Assembly (NCBI GenBank): GCA_009694305.1
Contig: SHVL01000004.1
Location: forward strand, 1-63,573
Length of the DNA stretch: 63,573 bases
Reading direction: 5' to 3'
Origin: Thermoleophilia bacterium
GTDB taxonomy: Bacteria; Actinomycetota; Thermoleophilia; Gaiellales; Gaiellaceae
Position 1 is the stretch's first letter; every line of letters begins with the position of its first letter. The translations under genes and the position numbers were made by a program. The notes below the pieces were generated by a model that ran no database searches, was not told where the DNA came from, and saw nothing but the letters and a program-made list of their open reading frames with translations. Positions 50,747 to 59,065 of this stretch are shown in pieces.

Positions 50747-51670
50747 TCAGGCCCCCGGCACCGGGATGGGATACAGCCAGCGCTCGAGGCCGTCTACGTG
50801 AACGCCCGGGTACGCCTGCCCGTAGCGGCTGATCTTCGCATCCGCAGCGGTGCCTTCGACGGTGCCGACGCTGAAGTGCTTTCCCAGCACGAGATTGCCG
50901 TCTACGATCGAGAAGGCGTAGCGGTCGAGCGAGCGCACGGGCGGCCCGGCAGTCCGGTTGCCCTCCGTGTCGTAGGCACCGCCGTGACACGGGCACCCGA
51001 ATCCTGCGGGTTGAACCGGGGTCAGAGTCACGTCCCTGTAGGTGACCATCTTGTCCTCGAACTTCGGGCCGTTCGGCTGCACGGGGCAGCCGAGATGGAC
51101 GCACCGACTGTAGATGATCGTGAAGCTCGGATCGTTCGCTGCGCTCAGTCCGTTGTTCCGGATGTAGGCGGTACGCCTGGACACCTCTCCCTGATCCTTG
51201 CTGCCGATGAAGGTGGTGATCACGAACATTCCCTCGGGAAAGTTCTCGAGCGGCCCGAGGTCTACGGGGTTGGTCTCGATTCCTTCGCCGGTGAACGACG
51301 GCAGCACGGCAAAGCCGATCGAGGGGAGGGTGACAGCAGCGCCAATGACACCGCCGAGGCCGATCGTGGCGAGTGTCAGGAAGCCGGCACGTCCGTGGGT
51401 CTCGAGATGCTGACCCTCGGCGGCTGCGAGAGCCGGCGAAGGCGTCCCACCGTCGAGTGCATCCCCGGCTGCGAAATCGACCGGGCCATGAGTGCCGGCG
51501 GCCTCACGGATCCAGAGCACACCGGAGACGATGGTGATGGCGGCACCGAGCAGGACGGCGGGCCAGCTGACGACGAGCCCGATGAGGATGCAGGCTACCC
51601 CGATCGCAAAACCGATCGGCCAGAGGCTGTGCCCCCGGGTCTCTTCCTCGTTGTCGGCTGCGTCAGTCAC
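50747..51670 (-). CDS. qcrA: Rieske iron-sulfur subunit of the bc complex
   Basis: A 307-residue subunit. Two N-terminal helices (about residues 16-53) and a third near 95-120 anchor it. The Rieske cluster is bound by CVHLGC (with Cys and His ligands) and CPCHGG, with the disulfide cysteines of both boxes present. The extra N-terminal helix pair is common in actinobacterial QcrA. GTG 51670 starts it, with a weak GAAGA upstream; TACAGT about 35-40 bases before the start may be its promoter. Confidence 0.94.
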   Translation of the reverse strand: MTDAADNEEETRGHSLWPIGFAIGVACILIGLVVSWPAVLLGAAITIVSGVLWIREAAGTHGPVDFAAGDALDGGTPSPALAAAEGQHLETHGRAGFLTLATIGLGGVIGAAVTLPSIGFAVLPSFTGEGIETNPVDLGPLENFPEGMFVITTFIGSKDQGEVSRRTAYIRNNGLSAANDPSFTIIYSRCVHLGCPVQPNGPKFEDKMVTYRDVTLTPVQPAGFGCPCHGGAYDTEGNRTAGPPVRSLDRYAFSIVDGNLVLGKHFSVGTVEGTAADAKISRYGQAYPGVHVDGLERWLYPIPVPGA

Positions 51671-51717
51671 TCTTCAACTTCCAGTCGGATACTTCGACTG
51701 TAGCGCGTGCATGGCTG

Positions 51718-53232
51718 TCACCGACGCAACAAGCGCGTCAACGTGCCTCCACGAGTCCCATTCTGCACATCTCTCCCGCGCAGTGCGGCGGGAAGGCCGA
51801 TCTCCCCCCAGCGCGCATCGACCCGGGCACGGATCTCGGGGCTCATCTCGATCTCCGGAGGCCACTCACGCCGCCCCTCGTCCGGCCCCTTCGCGGTCGC
51901 GTCGATGCCGATCTTGCCCCCGAACGCCTGGATGGTGACCGCGTGGTCGAGCTGGTCGATCGGACCTTCGCTGAGCAGGATGTCACGTGCCGGATCGACG
52001 TTTGCACAGACATAGAAGAAGACCTGCTCGTAGTTATGGACGTCCACGTGCTCGTCCACGACGACGACCGACTTCGTCAGGCTCATCAGGCCGAGCCCCC
52101 ACATCGCGTGCATGACCTTGCGCGCGTGGCCGGGAAAGCGCTTGCGGATCGAGACGATGACGCAGTTGTGAAACGTTCCCGCTGTCGGCAGGTCGTAATC
52201 GACGATCTCGGGGACGCTCATCCGGATCGCAGGAAGGAAGATCCGCTCGGTCGCCTTGGCGAGCCACTCGTCCTCGGCCGGCGGCTTGCCGACGACGATT
52301 GACGGGTAGATCGCATCGCGGCGCATCGTGATCGCCGAGATGCGGAAGATCGGGAACTCCTCGGGCGGTGTATAGAACCCTGTGTGATCACCGAAGGGCC
52401 CTTCGATCCCGATGTCGTCACGATCGACCCAGCCCTCGAGGACGATCTCGGCATTCGCCGGAACCTCGAGATCGACGGTCTTGCATTTGACGAGTTGCAC
52501 CGCCGAGCCCTTGAGGAATCCGGCGACCATCAGCTCGCCGATGTGCTTGGGGAGCGGCGCGCTCGCCGAGTACGCGGTGACCGGGTCGAGCCCGAGCGCC
52601 ACCGCAACCGGGATCCTGCCGTCGGGCGCCGCGCGCAGATCGGCTCGGCCGTCCTTGTGAATCTGCCAGTGCATGAACGTCGAGCGGTGGTCGATCTTCT
52701 GCATCCGGTACATGCCGACGTTGCGGACGCCCGTCGCCTGATCCTTCGTGATCACCGCGGGGAGCGTGATGAAGGGAGCCGGGTCGAGCGGCCAGCAGCG
52801 CTGAATCGGGAACAGGTCGAGATTCACGTCGTCTCCCGTCAGGACGATCTCCTGGCAGGCCCCCTTCGAGACCTCCTTCGGCATCGAGTCGGCGATCGAC
52901 TTGAGCTTGCCGAGCGAACGCACCTTGTCAACGAGCCCCTGTGGCGGCTGCAGCTCGAGGATCTCGCCGAGCTTGTCGGCGAGGTCGTCGAGTTTCTCGA
53001 CGCCGAAGGCCATGCACATCCGCTTCTCGGTGCCGAACTGGTTGATCAGGAGCGGATGCGCCGCGCCCTTCGGGTTCTCGAACAGGAGCGCCGGCCCACC
53101 GGACTTGACGACGCGATCGACGATCTCGGTGACCTCGAGGTCGGGATCGACCTCGGCCGAGATGCGAACGAGCTCATCCTCACGCTCGAGAAGGGCGATC
53201 CATTCGCGGAGGTCTGATGCCGGGCTTGCCAT
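51718..53232 (-). CDS. ubiD: UbiD-family decarboxylase
   Basis: A 504-residue prenyl-FMN-dependent decarboxylase. Motifs: LREWIALLEREDELVRI, ALLFENPKG, NVGMYRMQKIDHRSTFMHWQIHKDG, EGPFGDHTGFYTP (a metal and cofactor region with the Glu) and SVVVVDEHVDVHNYEQV. In the futalosine pathway a UbiD/UbiX pair removes the naphthoate carboxylate, and the adjacent menaquinone genes make that the likely role. ATG 53232 is eight bases after TAGACT. Confidence 0.93.
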   Translation of the reverse strand: MASPASDLREWIALLEREDELVRISAEVDPDLEVTEIVDRVVKSGGPALLFENPKGAAHPLLINQFGTEKRMCMAFGVEKLDDLADKLGEILELQPPQGLVDKVRSLGKLKSIADSMPKEVSKGACQEIVLTGDDVNLDLFPIQRCWPLDPAPFITLPAVITKDQATGVRNVGMYRMQKIDHRSTFMHWQIHKDGRADLRAAPDGRIPVAVALGLDPVTAYSASAPLPKHIGELMVAGFLKGSAVQLVKCKTVDLEVPANAEIVLEGWVDRDDIGIEGPFGDHTGFYTPPEEFPIFRISAITMRRDAIYPSIVVGKPPAEDEWLAKATERIFLPAIRMSVPEIVDYDLPTAGTFHNCVIVSIRKRFPGHARKVMHAMWGLGLMSLTKSVVVVDEHVDVHNYEQVFFYVCANVDPARDILLSEGPIDQLDHAVTIQAFGGKIGIDATAKGPDEGRREWPPEIEMSPEIRARVDARWGEIGLPAALRGRDVQNGTRGGTLTRLLRR

Positions 53233-53240
53233 CGAGAGAC

Positions 53241-53246
53241 AGTCTA
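53241..53246 (-). promoter_or_regulatory. -10 box TAGACT of ubiD
   Basis: Eight bases before ATG 53232. Confidence 0.5.
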
Positions 53247-53327
53247 GAGGCGAGGGGAGGGGCCACGGGGAACCGGGGGTTCCCGGCTTCAGGAGCCACG
53301 CGAAGCGTGCCGGAACAGAGGCGCTGG

Positions 53328-53361
53328 AAAGCCGGCGGTACGCTCTTCCACCGCTGGCTTT
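53328..53361 (-). terminator. Hairpin overlapping the end of the 52-residue gene
   Basis: AAAGCCGGCGGT (53328-53339) and ACCGCTGGCTTT (53350-53361) form 12-bp arms with one mismatch around a 10-base loop. It overlaps the TAA stop of the small gene. A second, shorter GGGAACC...GGTTCCC inverted repeat lies near 53270-53287. The 127 bases between this gene and ubiD hold no other gene. Confidence 0.5.
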
Positions 53362-53518
53362 ACAGCGCTCGCGACTTGCGTTTTGCCGAAAGGTAGTGCG
53401 TCAGCTCGCCGAGTGCGATCACGGCGATGAAGATGAGCCCGACGACGAACATCGCGAGAACCACGTTGCGGCCTTCCTCGGCGGCGTCGGCCAGAAACAG
53501 AAACGAACCTATTGGCAT
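53360..53518 (-). CDS. Small single-helix membrane protein, 52 residues
   Basis: MPIGSFLFLADAAEEGRNVV begins it; one strong hydrophobic helix (about residues 20-38, FVVGLIFIAVIAL) is followed by a basic tail (YLSAKRKSRAL). Codon use is strongly GC at third positions. ATG 53518 lies seven bases after TAAAGT, so it has its own promoter. It is flanked by heme genes upstream and ubiD downstream. A role as a small respiratory-complex or heme-delivery accessory protein is possible but not shown. Confidence 0.65.
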   Translation of the reverse strand: MPIGSFLFLADAAEEGRNVVLAMFVVGLIFIAVIALGELTHYLSAKRKSRAL

Positions 53519-53525
53519 GGCCGAG

Positions 53526-53531
53526 ACTTTA
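53526..53531 (-). promoter_or_regulatory. -10 box TAAAGT of the 52-residue membrane protein
   Basis: Seven bases before ATG 53518. It overlaps the last codons of the upstream gene (stop at 53529-53531). Confidence 0.5.
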
Positions 53532-54074
53532 CCCAACGAGGAGCTTGTGCGCGCAGCGTGCCCGCTCGACCGCTTCCACTCCGGCCGTGCTCCGGGCCAC
53601 CTCCGCGAGCACAGTCGCGTCGCCGCGGTCTCTCAGCGCCGCTCTCGCTTGCGAAAGAGAACCCTTGCCGAGGAGCGCCGCCGTCGCGGCCCAGGCCTCG
53701 AACTCGCCGCCTCGGCTGTCGGCTCGTGCCTGCGCGCAGAGCGAGATGAGCTCGGCAAGGTCGTGTACCGCGCCGATGCTGCCGGTCGCAGAGACGCGCA
53801 CGAGTCCGTGTGCGTAGAGGTAGTCGCCGAGAAGCAATGCGGTGTCAGGATCGGCAGGGCTGAAGAGGCGCGGACGACCGTAGTGCAGGAGGTAGCCCTC
53901 GTAGATCGTCTCGACGCCGAGCGCGTACACCGGCTCGCAGAGACGAGAGAAGACGGGCGTGCGGTCCTGCTCGCTCGCGGGACGAAGCGACTCCTCCCAG
54001 AGCAAGCTCTCTGCTCCTGCCTCCGCTACGAGCGTCTCCCAGACGCCCGCTTCAGTTGCCGAAGAAGTCGCCAA
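53529..54074 (-). CDS. Uncharacterised all-helical protein downstream of hemL
   Basis: A 181-residue protein with start TTG 54074, overlapping the hemL end by 23 bases; no nearer start codon keeps the frame. It looks all-helical. The stretch ALLLGDYLYAHGLVRVS followed by DLAELISLCAQARAD recalls the middle of polyprenyl synthases, but the DDxxD motifs are absent. The coding region beyond the hemL overlap is solid, with an Ala/Arg-rich composition. Function unknown; possible partner of isoprenoid or heme enzymes. Low confidence on any role. Confidence 0.65.
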   Translation of the reverse strand: MATSSATEAGVWETLVAEAGAESLLWEESLRPASEQDRTPVFSRLCEPVYALGVETIYEGYLLHYGRPRLFSPADPDTALLLGDYLYAHGLVRVSATGSIGAVHDLAELISLCAQARADSRGGEFEAWAATAALLGKGSLSQARAALRDRGDATVLAEVARSTAGVEAVERARCAHKLLVG

Positions 54075-55311
54075 CGGCCTCGATCGTCCTGTCGATCTCC
54101 TCGTCGTCGTGCGCGAGTGAAACGAACATGCACTCGAACTGCGAGGGCGCGAAGTAGACGCCCCGGTCGAGCAGGTGTCGGAAGAGCGCCGCGTAGCGTT
54201 CGGTGTCGGAGCGGACGGCGTCGTCGTAGTCGGAGACGGCATCGCCCTGACAGAAGAGCGTCAGCATCGCACCGACCCGCTGGACGGTTCCGAACGGAGC
54301 GAGGCCTGCTTCGAGGCGCGCACCGCGGCGCTCGAGCTCCTCGTACACAGCCGGGTCGCGGAGACGCCGCAACACGGAGATCCCGGCCGCCGTGGCCAGG
54401 GGATTCCCTGAAAGCGTGCCGGCCTGGTAGACGTCGCCGACGGGCGCGAGCCGTTGCATCAGCTCGGCGCGGCCACCGAATGCGGCCGCCGGCAGGCCGC
54501 CACCGACGATCTTGCCGAGGATCGTCAGGTCGGGTGTGATGCCGTAGCGCTCCTGCGCGCCGCCACGCGCGACGCGGAAGCCGGTGATCACCTCGTCGAA
54601 GACGAGGAGCGCACCACATGCATCGCACAGCAGACGGAGCGCCTCGAGGAACCCGGGGGCGGGAGGAACGACGCCCATGTTGCCCGCGACCGGCTCGACG
54701 AGGATCGCCGCTAGCCCTTCTCCGAACTCGGCCACCGCCGCCGAGACAGCGGCGATGTCGTTGAATGGCAGCACGATGGTGTCGCGCGCGACACCCGACG
54801 GGACACCGGGCGTGGACGGGATCCCGAGCGTCATCAGGCCGGAGCCGGCGCTCGCGAGCAGTGCGTCCACGTGGCCGTGGTAGTTGCCCGCGAACTTGAT
54901 CAGCCGGTCGCGGCGAGTCGCAGCCCGCGCGAGGCGCACCGCGCTCATCGCAGCCTCGGTGCCGGAGGAGACGAGGCGCACCATCTCGACGGACGGCACG
55001 GCGTCCACGATCTCGGCGGCCAGATCGACCTCTGCCTCGGTCGGCGCCCCGAATGTCGTGCCACGCGCGAGCGCTTCGGTCACGGCGGCAAGCGTCGTCG
55101 GGTCGGCATGACCGAAGAGCAGCGGGCCCCAGGAGAGCACCCAGTCGATGTAGCGGTTGCCGTTCACGTCCTCGATCAACGCACCCGCGCCGCTGCGCAT
55201 GAAGAGCGGCTCGTCGAGCCCGACCGAGCGCATTGCGCGCACGGGCGAATTGACTCCACCCGGAATCAGTCGCTGCGCGCGGTCATAGAGATCCGACCGC
55301 GTCAGAGCCAT
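54052..55311 (-). CDS. hemL: Glutamate-1-semialdehyde 2,1-aminomutase
   Basis: PLP enzyme that makes 5-aminolevulinate in the C5 pathway of heme synthesis. The 419-residue protein has IPGGVNSPVRAMRSVG, the SSGTEAAMSAVRLAR cofactor loop, KFAGNYHGHVDALLASAGSG, LLVFDEVITGFRVARGGAQ and the PLP lysine in LGKIVGGGLPAAAFGG. ATG 55311 overlaps the end of hemB by ten bases. hemA, hemC and hemD are not in this window. Confidence 0.96.
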   Translation of the reverse strand: MALTRSDLYDRAQRLIPGGVNSPVRAMRSVGLDEPLFMRSGAGALIEDVNGNRYIDWVLSWGPLLFGHADPTTLAAVTEALARGTTFGAPTEAEVDLAAEIVDAVPSVEMVRLVSSGTEAAMSAVRLARAATRRDRLIKFAGNYHGHVDALLASAGSGLMTLGIPSTPGVPSGVARDTIVLPFNDIAAVSAAVAEFGEGLAAILVEPVAGNMGVVPPAPGFLEALRLLCDACGALLVFDEVITGFRVARGGAQERYGITPDLTILGKIVGGGLPAAAFGGRAELMQRLAPVGDVYQAGTLSGNPLATAAGISVLRRLRDPAVYEELERRGARLEAGLAPFGTVQRVGAMLTLFCQGDAVSDYDDAVRSDTERYAALFRHLLDRGVYFAPSQFECMFVSLAHDDEEIDRTIEAVGDFFGN

Positions 55312-56258
55312 CGCGCGACGTCCTTCGCCCAGTACGTGAACATGAAATCGGCACCGGCTCGCCTGATCGCGACGAGCGACTCGAGTGCGGCGGCCCTCTC
55401 GTCGAGATGACCCGCAGCCGCGGCCGCCTTGACCATCGCGTACTCGCCGGAGACGTTGTAGGCAGCCACGGGGCAGTCGAATCGCTCACGCACGGCCCGG
55501 ATCACGTCGAGATATGCGAGCGCGGGCTTCACCATCAGCACGTCTGCGCCCTCGTCGAGGTCGAGCGCACACTCCCGCAGCGCCTCGCGCACGTTCGCGG
55601 GATCCATCTGGTAGCCGCGGCGGTCGCCGACGGACGGCGTCGAATCCGCCACCTCCCGAAACGGCCCGTAGAACGACGAAGCGTACTTCGCGGCGTACGC
55701 GATGATCGGCGTGTGCGGCAGGGCTTCACGGATCGCAGCCACGCGTCCGTCCATCATGTCGCTCGGCGCCACGACGTCGGCACCGGCTTCGACATGACTC
55801 GAGGCTGTCCGCACGAGCAGCTCGAGCGTCTCGTCGTTTGCGACCTCTCCGTCGCTGAGCACACCGCAGTGGCCGTGACTCGTGTACTCGCAGAGGCACA
55901 CGTCGGTCATGAGGGTCAGGCCGGGAACCTCGGTGCGCAGCGCACGCAACGTCCGCTGCACGATCCCGTCGGCCTCCCACGCTCCCGACCCCTCCTCGTC
56001 CTTCTCCTCCGGGATGCCGAACAGGAGCACTGCGCGCACGCCGAGCGCCGCCAGCTCGGTCGCCTCGCGGACGATCTCGTCAACGGATCGCCGGGCGATC
56101 CCGTCGAGCCCTTCTACGGGAAGCACGACGCCCTCGCCGGGGCAGGCAAAGAGCGGCATCACGACGTCGTCGAGCGACAGGCGCGTCTCGCGGACGAGCG
56201 CTCGCAGCGTGTCGCTGCGACGGAGGCGCCGGAGGCGCGTGACGGGAAACGAGTTCAC
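55302..56258 (-). CDS. hemB: Porphobilinogen synthase (5-aminolevulinate dehydratase)
   Basis: Condenses two 5-aminolevulinates to porphobilinogen. The 318-residue TIM barrel has the zinc-binding cysteines in DVCLCEYTSHGHCG, one Schiff-base lysine in AAKYASSFYGPFR and the other in LMVKPALAYLD, with RGYQMDPANVREAL. It is of the zinc-dependent type. GTG 56258 overlaps the stop of the AI-2E family gene (GTGA). The hemB-hemL overlap indicates strict co-expression. Confidence 0.96.
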   Translation of the reverse strand: MNSFPVTRLRRLRRSDTLRALVRETRLSLDDVVMPLFACPGEGVVLPVEGLDGIARRSVDEIVREATELAALGVRAVLLFGIPEEKDEEGSGAWEADGIVQRTLRALRTEVPGLTLMTDVCLCEYTSHGHCGVLSDGEVANDETLELLVRTASSHVEAGADVVAPSDMMDGRVAAIREALPHTPIIAYAAKYASSFYGPFREVADSTPSVGDRRGYQMDPANVREALRECALDLDEGADVLMVKPALAYLDVIRAVRERFDCPVAAYNVSGEYAMVKAAAAAGHLDERAAALESLVAIRRAGADFMFTYWAKDVARWL

Positions 56259-57448
56259 AGGGACAAGGACCCGTCAGCGGGGCCGCCGCCGCCCGCGTCC
56301 ACGCCGACCGACGGCTCACCGTCATCCCAGCGCTCGAGGTGCACGCGTTCGGCGAAGAACTCCCAGATCGCCCGGGAGGCAGCCATCGTCGGCAGCGCCA
56401 TCAACACCCCTGCGATCCCGTACAGCTCACCCCCTGCCAGAAGGCCGAAGATGACGAGGAGCGGGTGGAGACGAAGCGCATTCGCCATCACGTTGGGCAC
56501 CACGATGTGGCCCTCGACCTGGTAGATGAAGACGAAGAGCAGGAGCACCCAGAGCGCCGACACCGGATCGACGACGAGCGCGTAGGCGACCGGTGGGACG
56601 GCCGAGAGCCAGGGCCCGATGTACGGAATCACCTCGATCACAGCTGTCCACACGCCGAAGAGCAGTGCGTAGCGCTCCGCACCGGGGACGAGGCCGGTGG
56701 TGCCGAGCAGCCAGATCCCGAGGCCCGCGCTCAGACCGATCACGGTCGAGAGGATCAGCTGCCCGCGCACGTAGCCGGCCAGTGCCTTTTCGATCCGTAG
56801 GGTCAACGGGAGGCCGTCGCCGGGCGGAAAACGGCGGTCTACCGCCCCTTCGAGCCTGTCCATGTCGAGCAGCATGTAGACGGCGATCACGATGATGAGG
56901 ACGAGGTTGAACAACGTCACGACGACCGAGAATGCAGCACCCTGCGCAAAGGCGATCGCGTTCTGGGTGTACTTGGAGATCTCGCCGGCACCGAGGTTGT
57001 CTACCCAGTCGCTCGCCTGCTTCTGGATCTGGATCCGCTGCAACCCGTGGCTGTCGAGCCACCCCTGGAGGCGGTCGATGTCCTGCTCGGCCCCGCTGCT
57101 CCCGGCACTATCTGCGATCGTCACGTAGTCGTCGATGCGCTCGGTTGCGGAGCGGGTCTGGTCTACGACCACGCCTCCGAGCGCGAGCACGATGAACGCG
57201 ACGGCCGCTGCGAAGAGCAGAAGCACGAGAGCGACGGCAAGCCCGCGTGGCAGCCTCATCCGCTTCAGATCACGGACGAGCGGGTTGAGGAGGAAGGCGA
57301 TCAGCCCGGCCGTGAGGAAGAGGAAGAGGACGTGCCCGAGCAGGCCCGCGAGCATCCAGACGAGGAGGAGCCCGACCGGCAGGCCCACGAGCTGAATCCA
57401 CCGCGGCACGCTGATCGTGGGCATCGTCGGGCCCGAAGGTGGTGTCAT
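56255..57448 (-). CDS. AI-2E family membrane protein
   Basis: A 397-residue membrane protein with the AI-2E/PerM layout: paired helices near the start, a long amphipathic helical insert (WLDSHGLQRIQIQKQASDWV), and later motifs LEGAVDRRFPPGDG, GYVRGQLILSTVIGLSAG, VIEVIPYIGPWLSAVP and YQVEGHIVVPNVM. Members export quorum signals or act as ion antiporters; the substrate here is unknown. ATG 57448 is chosen because TACGAT is seven bases upstream, and a longer reading to 57532 would cross the divergent promoter. Confidence 0.88.
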   Translation of the reverse strand: MTPPSGPTMPTISVPRWIQLVGLPVGLLLVWMLAGLLGHVLFLFLTAGLIAFLLNPLVRDLKRMRLPRGLAVALVLLLFAAAVAFIVLALGGVVVDQTRSATERIDDYVTIADSAGSSGAEQDIDRLQGWLDSHGLQRIQIQKQASDWVDNLGAGEISKYTQNAIAFAQGAAFSVVVTLFNLVLIIVIAVYMLLDMDRLEGAVDRRFPPGDGLPLTLRIEKALAGYVRGQLILSTVIGLSAGLGIWLLGTTGLVPGAERYALLFGVWTAVIEVIPYIGPWLSAVPPVAYALVVDPVSALWVLLLFVFIYQVEGHIVVPNVMANALRLHPLLVIFGLLAGGELYGIAGVLMALPTMAASRAIWEFFAERVHLERWDDGEPSVGVDAGGGGPADGSLSL

Positions 57449-57455
57449 AGACGGG

Positions 57456-57461
57456 ATCGTA
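57456..57461 (-). promoter_or_regulatory. -10 box TACGAT of the AI-2E/hemB/hemL operon
   Basis: Seven bases before ATG 57448, at the head of a run of overlapping genes reaching 53529. Confidence 0.55.
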
Positions 57462-57511
57462 GCCGGGCGCGACTCATCGCACCCGTGCACGGCGGTTTCT
57501 GGGACGTCCGC

Positions 57512-57517
57512 TACCGT
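57512..57517 (+). promoter_or_regulatory. -10 box TACCGT of the M23-like gene
   Basis: Seven bases before ATG 57525, in the divergent space shared with the AI-2E operon. Confidence 0.55.
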
Positions 57518-57524
57518 TGCAGCC

Positions 57525-58286
57525 ATGACCACGCCGCGCTCTCGGCGTGCGGCCCGTCACCGCGAACGACGGCGCCGCACGCAACATCGCGCCCGCAGTC
57601 TGGCCGTGATCGGGATCGTCGCCGCTCTCGCTCTCGTCACGTTGATCCTGACCGCCTTCGGCTCGAGCTCACCCGAGCCGCTCCTGACCACGACCGTTGC
57701 CGCTGCTGCCCGTGGCGTGCCGCCAGAGCCCGACGTGCTGGCAACCGTCGGCAACCTCCAGATCAAGCTTCCGGTCGCCCGTGACGCGGTCACGGCCGTC
57801 GGATTCCACGGAGCCGAGAACGGATCGCTCAGGCTGACCCCCGTCGGACGCCAGCTCAACGAGGGACTCCTCGCACGGCTCTGGCGACGCATCGCGGGCT
57901 CCGCTCCGACGGGGTCGGTCTGGATTCAGCTCGGCGACGGGCCCGGCACCGAGGTGATGGACGTCGGCGCGATGCCGGGGACAAACGTGTACTCGCCCGC
58001 CGCAGGTACCGTCGTTTCGATCTCCGACTTCGTGATCGACGGCAAGGCCCACGGTGCGCGCATCGACGTGCGGCCGAGCTCTGCGCCCTCTTTGATCATC
58101 TCGTTGAGCCACGTGGAGCCCGATCCCTCGCTCACGGTCGGCAGCCCCGTGCTGGCCTCCTCGTCCAGGCTCGGCACGGTCGTCAACGTCGCGGCGGTCG
58201 AGCGGCAGTCCCTCGCAAAACACGCGGGAGCCCGCGGCAACAACGTGGCGATCGAGGTTCATCCGACGGCCGGGTCTCTGCCGTGA
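57525..58286 (+). CDS. Membrane-anchored M23-like protein lacking clear metal ligands
   Basis: A 253-residue protein. A basic N-terminus (RSRRAARHRERRRR) precedes a single helix (SLAVIGIVAALALVTLIL), then an outside domain. Its end resembles the lipoyl-like barrel of M23 peptidases (GTNVYSPAAGTVVSISDF, GSPVLASSSRLGTVV, NVAIEVHP). The usual HxxxD and HxH zinc motifs are not found, so it may be an inactive, regulatory member. TGA overlaps the start of the next gene (GTGA), coupling it to a phosphoesterase. Confidence 0.7.
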   Translation: MTTPRSRRAARHRERRRRTQHRARSLAVIGIVAALALVTLILTAFGSSSPEPLLTTTVAAAARGVPPEPDVLATVGNLQIKLPVARDAVTAVGFHGAENGSLRLTPVGRQLNEGLLARLWRRIAGSAPTGSVWIQLGDGPGTEVMDVGAMPGTNVYSPAAGTVVSISDFVIDGKAHGARIDVRPSSAPSLIISLSHVEPDPSLTVGSPVLASSSRLGTVVNVAAVERQSLAKHAGARGNNVAIEVHPTAGSLP

Positions 58287-59065
58287 ACATCCTGTTTGTG
58301 GGAGACGTCGTGGGCCGGCCCGGGAGGGAGGCGCTCGAGGAGCGGCTCGCCGCCCTGCGGACGGAGCTGAACGTCGGAGTATGCATCGTCAACGGCGAGA
58401 ATATCGCCGACGGTGTCGGTATCACCCCGAAGCTCGCCGATCGTCTTCTCGCGGCGGGCGCCGACGCGATCACGCTCGGCAACCACACCTGGCGCCGTCA
58501 GGAGATCGCACCGTACCTCGCTGTCTCCGACAGGGTGATCCGGCCCGCGAACCTGTCGGCCGAAGCGCCGGGCCGTGGCATCACGGTCGTGACCGCGACG
58601 GACGGTTCACCGGTGGGGGTCGTGAACGTGATGGGGTCACTCTCGCTCGAGCCGGCGAGAAGCATGTGGGAGATCGTGGACGACCTCGTGGGCGAGGCGC
58701 GCGCGACGACACCGGTCATCCTCGTTGACGTCCACGCGGAGGCGACGAGCGAGAAGGTGGCGCTCGCACGCTGGCTCGACGGGCGCGTGACGGCGGTGAT
58801 CGGAACCCACACGCATGTTCAGACATCGGATGCACGCGTGCAGCCAGGTGGTACGGCAGCGATCACCGATGCCGGGATGACGGGCCCGCACGACTCCGTG
58901 ATCGGCGTCAAGGCAGAGCTCGCGACGCAGCGGATGCGCACGGGGATGCCCGTGCGGTTCGAGGTGGCAACCGACGGCGTGCGGATCGAGGGAGTTCTCG
59001 TCGAGTGCGACGTGGCGAGCGGCCGGGCGACGGCTATCAGGCCCGTGCGGGTTCCCTGGCCCTGA
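58283..59065 (+). CDS. YmdB-type metallophosphoesterase (TIGR00282 family)
   Basis: A 260-residue two-metal phosphodiesterase; the Bacillus homologue YmdB cleaves cyclic nucleotides. Metal-binding segments are NILFVGDVVGRPGREAL, VNGENIADGVGI, TLGNHTWRRQEI, ILVDVHAEATSEKVA and VIGTHTHVQTSD. GTG 58283 overlaps the M23-like stop. Its last 29 bases overlap the convergent membrane protein gene. Physiological substrate is unknown. Confidence 0.92.
   Translation: MNILFVGDVVGRPGREALEERLAALRTELNVGVCIVNGENIADGVGITPKLADRLLAAGADAITLGNHTWRRQEIAPYLAVSDRVIRPANLSAEAPGRGITVVTATDGSPVGVVNVMGSLSLEPARSMWEIVDDLVGEARATTPVILVDVHAEATSEKVALARWLDGRVTAVIGTHTHVQTSDARVQPGGTAAITDAGMTGPHDSVIGVKAELATQRMRTGMPVRFEVATDGVRIEGVLVECDVASGRATAIRPVRVPWP

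Noticed and set aside
50745-51104. N-terminal extension of qcrB to 51104
   Set aside because: Overlaps the Rieske cluster-binding region in another frame; ATG 50744 gives the standard cytochrome b opening.
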